This document shows, piece by piece, positions 62,554 to 64,000 of a stretch of DNA of 64,000 nucleotides. The notes under the pieces were generated by a model, which saw only the letters and a program-made list of their open reading frames with translations, ran no database searches and was not told where the DNA came from. Each line of letters begins with the position of its first letter. Within the stretch, counting starts at the first letter, position 1. This stretch comes from CAVQFB01 sp963711675. GTDB taxonomy: Bacteria; Acidobacteriota; Terriglobia; Terriglobales; Acidobacteriaceae. Location of the stretch: contig CAVQFB010000013.1 of NCBI GenBank assembly GCA_963711675.1, forward strand, positions 1 through 64,000, read 5' to 3'. Position numbers and translations under genes: made by a program.

Positions 62554-63765
62554 ATGTCAAAGCTTTCCATTCGCGATCTCCCGCTGAACGACAAACGAAT
62601 CTTTATGCGCGTCGACTTCAATGTCCCGCTCGAAGATGGCCGGGTGATGGACGACACCCGCATCCGTGAGACCCTGCCCACCATCGAATACGCCCTCCGC
62701 CACGGCGCACGCCTGATTCTGGCCTCCCATCTCGGGCGCCCCAAGGGCAAACCAAATCTCAAGATGAGTCTGAAGCCGGTCGCCGAACGCCTTCGTATGC
62801 TGCTGGACAAGGAATTGGCGCGCGGTGAAAACGTGGGCTTCAGTCCCGAGTGCGTCGGTCCGGAAGCCGAGGAAGTCGCCGGCAAGCTCGAAAAGGGCCA
62901 GACTCTTCTCCTGGAGAATTTGCGCTTCCACGCCGAGGAAGAAGCCAACGACGAGAAATTCTCCAAGCAACTTGCCGCGCTGGCCGAGTTCTACGTGAAC
63001 GACGCCTTCGGCACGGCTCATCGCGCCCATGCATCGACGGTGGGGATCACCAAGTTCCTGCACAAATCCGCAGCCGGACTCCTGATGGAGAAGGAACTGG
63101 AATACCTCGGCCGTGCGGTGAAGCATCCGGAGAAGCCGTTCGTGGCCATCCTGGGCGGCGCAAAGGTCAGCGACAAGATCGGCGTGATCAAGAATCTGAT
63201 GGACAAGGTTGATGCCCTCATCATTGGGGGAGGCATGGCCTACACCTTTCTCAAGGCCCAGGGCGAGGCGGTGGGCAAGTCGCTGGTTGAGGAAGACAAG
63301 GTCGACTTGGCCAAACAACTCCTTCAGGAGGCGAAGGCACGTAAGTTAAAGTTCCTGCTTCCCACCGACCACATCGTCGCCGACAAGATCGACGCCAACG
63401 CGCGTACCCAGACTATCGCTGCCGGACATCCGATTCCCGCTCACATGATGGCGCTGGATATCGGTCCCGAAACCATCGAACGGTTCAGTGAAGAAATCTC
63501 ACGAGCGCGCACGATCGTGTGGAACGGTCCAATGGGAGTCTTTGAAGTGGCGCCGTTCTCCAAGGGGACGTTTAAAGTTGCACAAGCGGTTGCCGAAAAT
63601 GCCGGAGCAACCACCATCGTGGGCGGCGGAGATTCGGTCGCGGCAGTTCATGCTGCAGGAGTGGCCGACAAGATCACACATATCTCCACTGGCGGCGGCG
63701 CGTCGCTCGAGTTTCTGGAAGGCAAGAAGCTGCCCGGCGTGGAAGCGCTGACGGACAAGCATTGA
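62554..63765 (+). CDS. pgk: Phosphoglycerate kinase
   Basis: Glycolytic kinase of 403 aa. KRIFMRVDFNVPLEDGR is the signature; ASHLGRPKGKPN, FGTAHRAHASTVG, KPFVAILGGAKVSDKIG and VGGGDSVAAV are further conserved blocks. ATG 62554 is the family start. It directly follows gapA, the usual gap-pgk order. Confidence 0.97.
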   Translation: MSKLSIRDLPLNDKRIFMRVDFNVPLEDGRVMDDTRIRETLPTIEYALRHGARLILASHLGRPKGKPNLKMSLKPVAERLRMLLDKELARGENVGFSPECVGPEAEEVAGKLEKGQTLLLENLRFHAEEEANDEKFSKQLAALAEFYVNDAFGTAHRAHASTVGITKFLHKSAAGLLMEKELEYLGRAVKHPEKPFVAILGGAKVSDKIGVIKNLMDKVDALIIGGGMAYTFLKAQGEAVGKSLVEEDKVDLAKQLLQEAKARKLKFLLPTDHIVADKIDANARTQTIAAGHPIPAHMMALDIGPETIERFSEEISRARTIVWNGPMGVFEVAPFSKGTFKVAQAVAENAGATTIVGGGDSVAAVHAAGVADKITHISTGGGASLEFLEGKKLPGVEALTDKH

Positions 63766-63782
63766 CGACACTGGATCGTGCC

Positions 63783-64000
63783 GTGGGAAAGTTCACAACC
63801 CGCCTCGTACTCGTGGGCAGTAAGTCCGTGGAATTTCATGGACCAGCTGACATCACACACGAAACCACGGACGCGATCGTCAATGCCGCCAATTCTTCCC
63901 TGCTCGGTGGAGGCGGCGTCGATGGGGCGATCCATCGCGCTGGAGGTCCCGCGATTCTCGAAGCTTGTCGCCAGATTGTCGCCAGGATCGGCCGTCTGCC
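63783..64000 (+). CDS. Macro-domain (ADP-ribose-binding) protein, 3' end outside window
   Basis: A partial frame from GTG 63783 (or TTG 63762) to the window end. ADITHETTDAIVNAANSSLL and GGGGVDGAIHRAGGP match the macro domain that binds or hydrolyses ADP-ribose and O-acetyl-ADP-ribose. The usual GDIT is ADIT here. Only about 72 codons are visible. Confidence 0.75.
   Translation, partial: MGKFTTRLVLVGSKSVEFHGPADITHETTDAIVNAANSSLLGGGGVDGAIHRAGGPAILEACRQIVARIGRL

Noticed and set aside
1..64000. CRISPR arrays, prophage, integrases or IS transposases
   Set aside because: No regularly spaced repeats, att sites or recognisable transposase or integrase genes were seen.

Overview
The window is a 64 kb piece of a high-GC bacterial chromosome, most likely an Acidobacteriota (Terriglobia-like) genome or metagenome bin. 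Pointers are a TonB receptor with a carboxypeptidase-like N-terminal domain, Ser/Thr kinases fused to beta-propeller or TPR tails, an ECF sigma factor overlapping a kinase gene, a GldF/GldG/DUF4340 ABC cluster, bacillithiol-type BshA, a BlaI/M56 pair, and dispersed intergenic hairpins. The taxon is an inference; no rRNA or tRNA is visible.

Layout: 0-1.2 kb, 3' part of a sulfatase-TPR gene. 1.4-2.2 kb, a deiodinase-like selenoprotein with an in-frame UGA followed by a well-placed bacterial SECIS hairpin; this is the most unusual gene here. 2.4-6.8 kb, a membrane-bound uptake [NiFe] hydrogenase operon (small and large subunits, cytochrome b, protease, HypC) whose small subunit has the six-cysteine signature of O2-tolerant enzymes. 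6.9-11.8 kb, a serine hydrolase, BlaI repressor, M56 peptidase and HtrA/DegP protease linked by two near-identical palindromes, which suggests one regulon. 12-16.5 kb, a GldA/F/G plus DUF4340 ABC cluster. 16.6-29 kb, housekeeping genes (YdjC-like deacetylase, PilZ, BshA, an AlaX-LytS fusion, threonine synthase without its PLP lysine, HAD phosphatase, lytic transglycosylase, flippase-like protein, NrdR, NAD-isocitrate dehydrogenase, ferrochelatase).

30-41.2 kb is a respiratory block: Rieske protein, split cytochrome b, a roughly 1,100-residue eight-haem cytochrome c, a cupredoxin-like lipoprotein, haem A synthase, an ABC exporter and a DUF420 protein. Together with the hydrogenase it outlines an H2/quinol to cytochrome c to haem-copper oxidase chain. 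41-51.5 kb is regulatory (HEAT/lipoyl protein, EAL-HDOD protein, ferredoxin, SSB, two Ser/Thr kinases, ECF sigma). 51.7-59 kb holds envelope genes (Met/Gln-rich secreted protein, TonB receptor with a small His/Cys protein, PilZ-coiled-coil protein). 59-64 kb ends with an isochorismatase-like hydrolase, an ATPase, a PPOX protein, gapA, pgk and the start of a macro-domain gene.

Many conserved genes are interrupted by single-base frame changes (at least 15 across the window, clustered at 12.8-15.2, 24.9-25.8 and 30.2-30.5 kb). The conserved protein continues at once in another frame, including in isocitrate dehydrogenase and SSB, so I read most as assembly or sequencing indels rather than true pseudogenes. 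The UGA at 1736 differs: the frame is unchanged on both sides.
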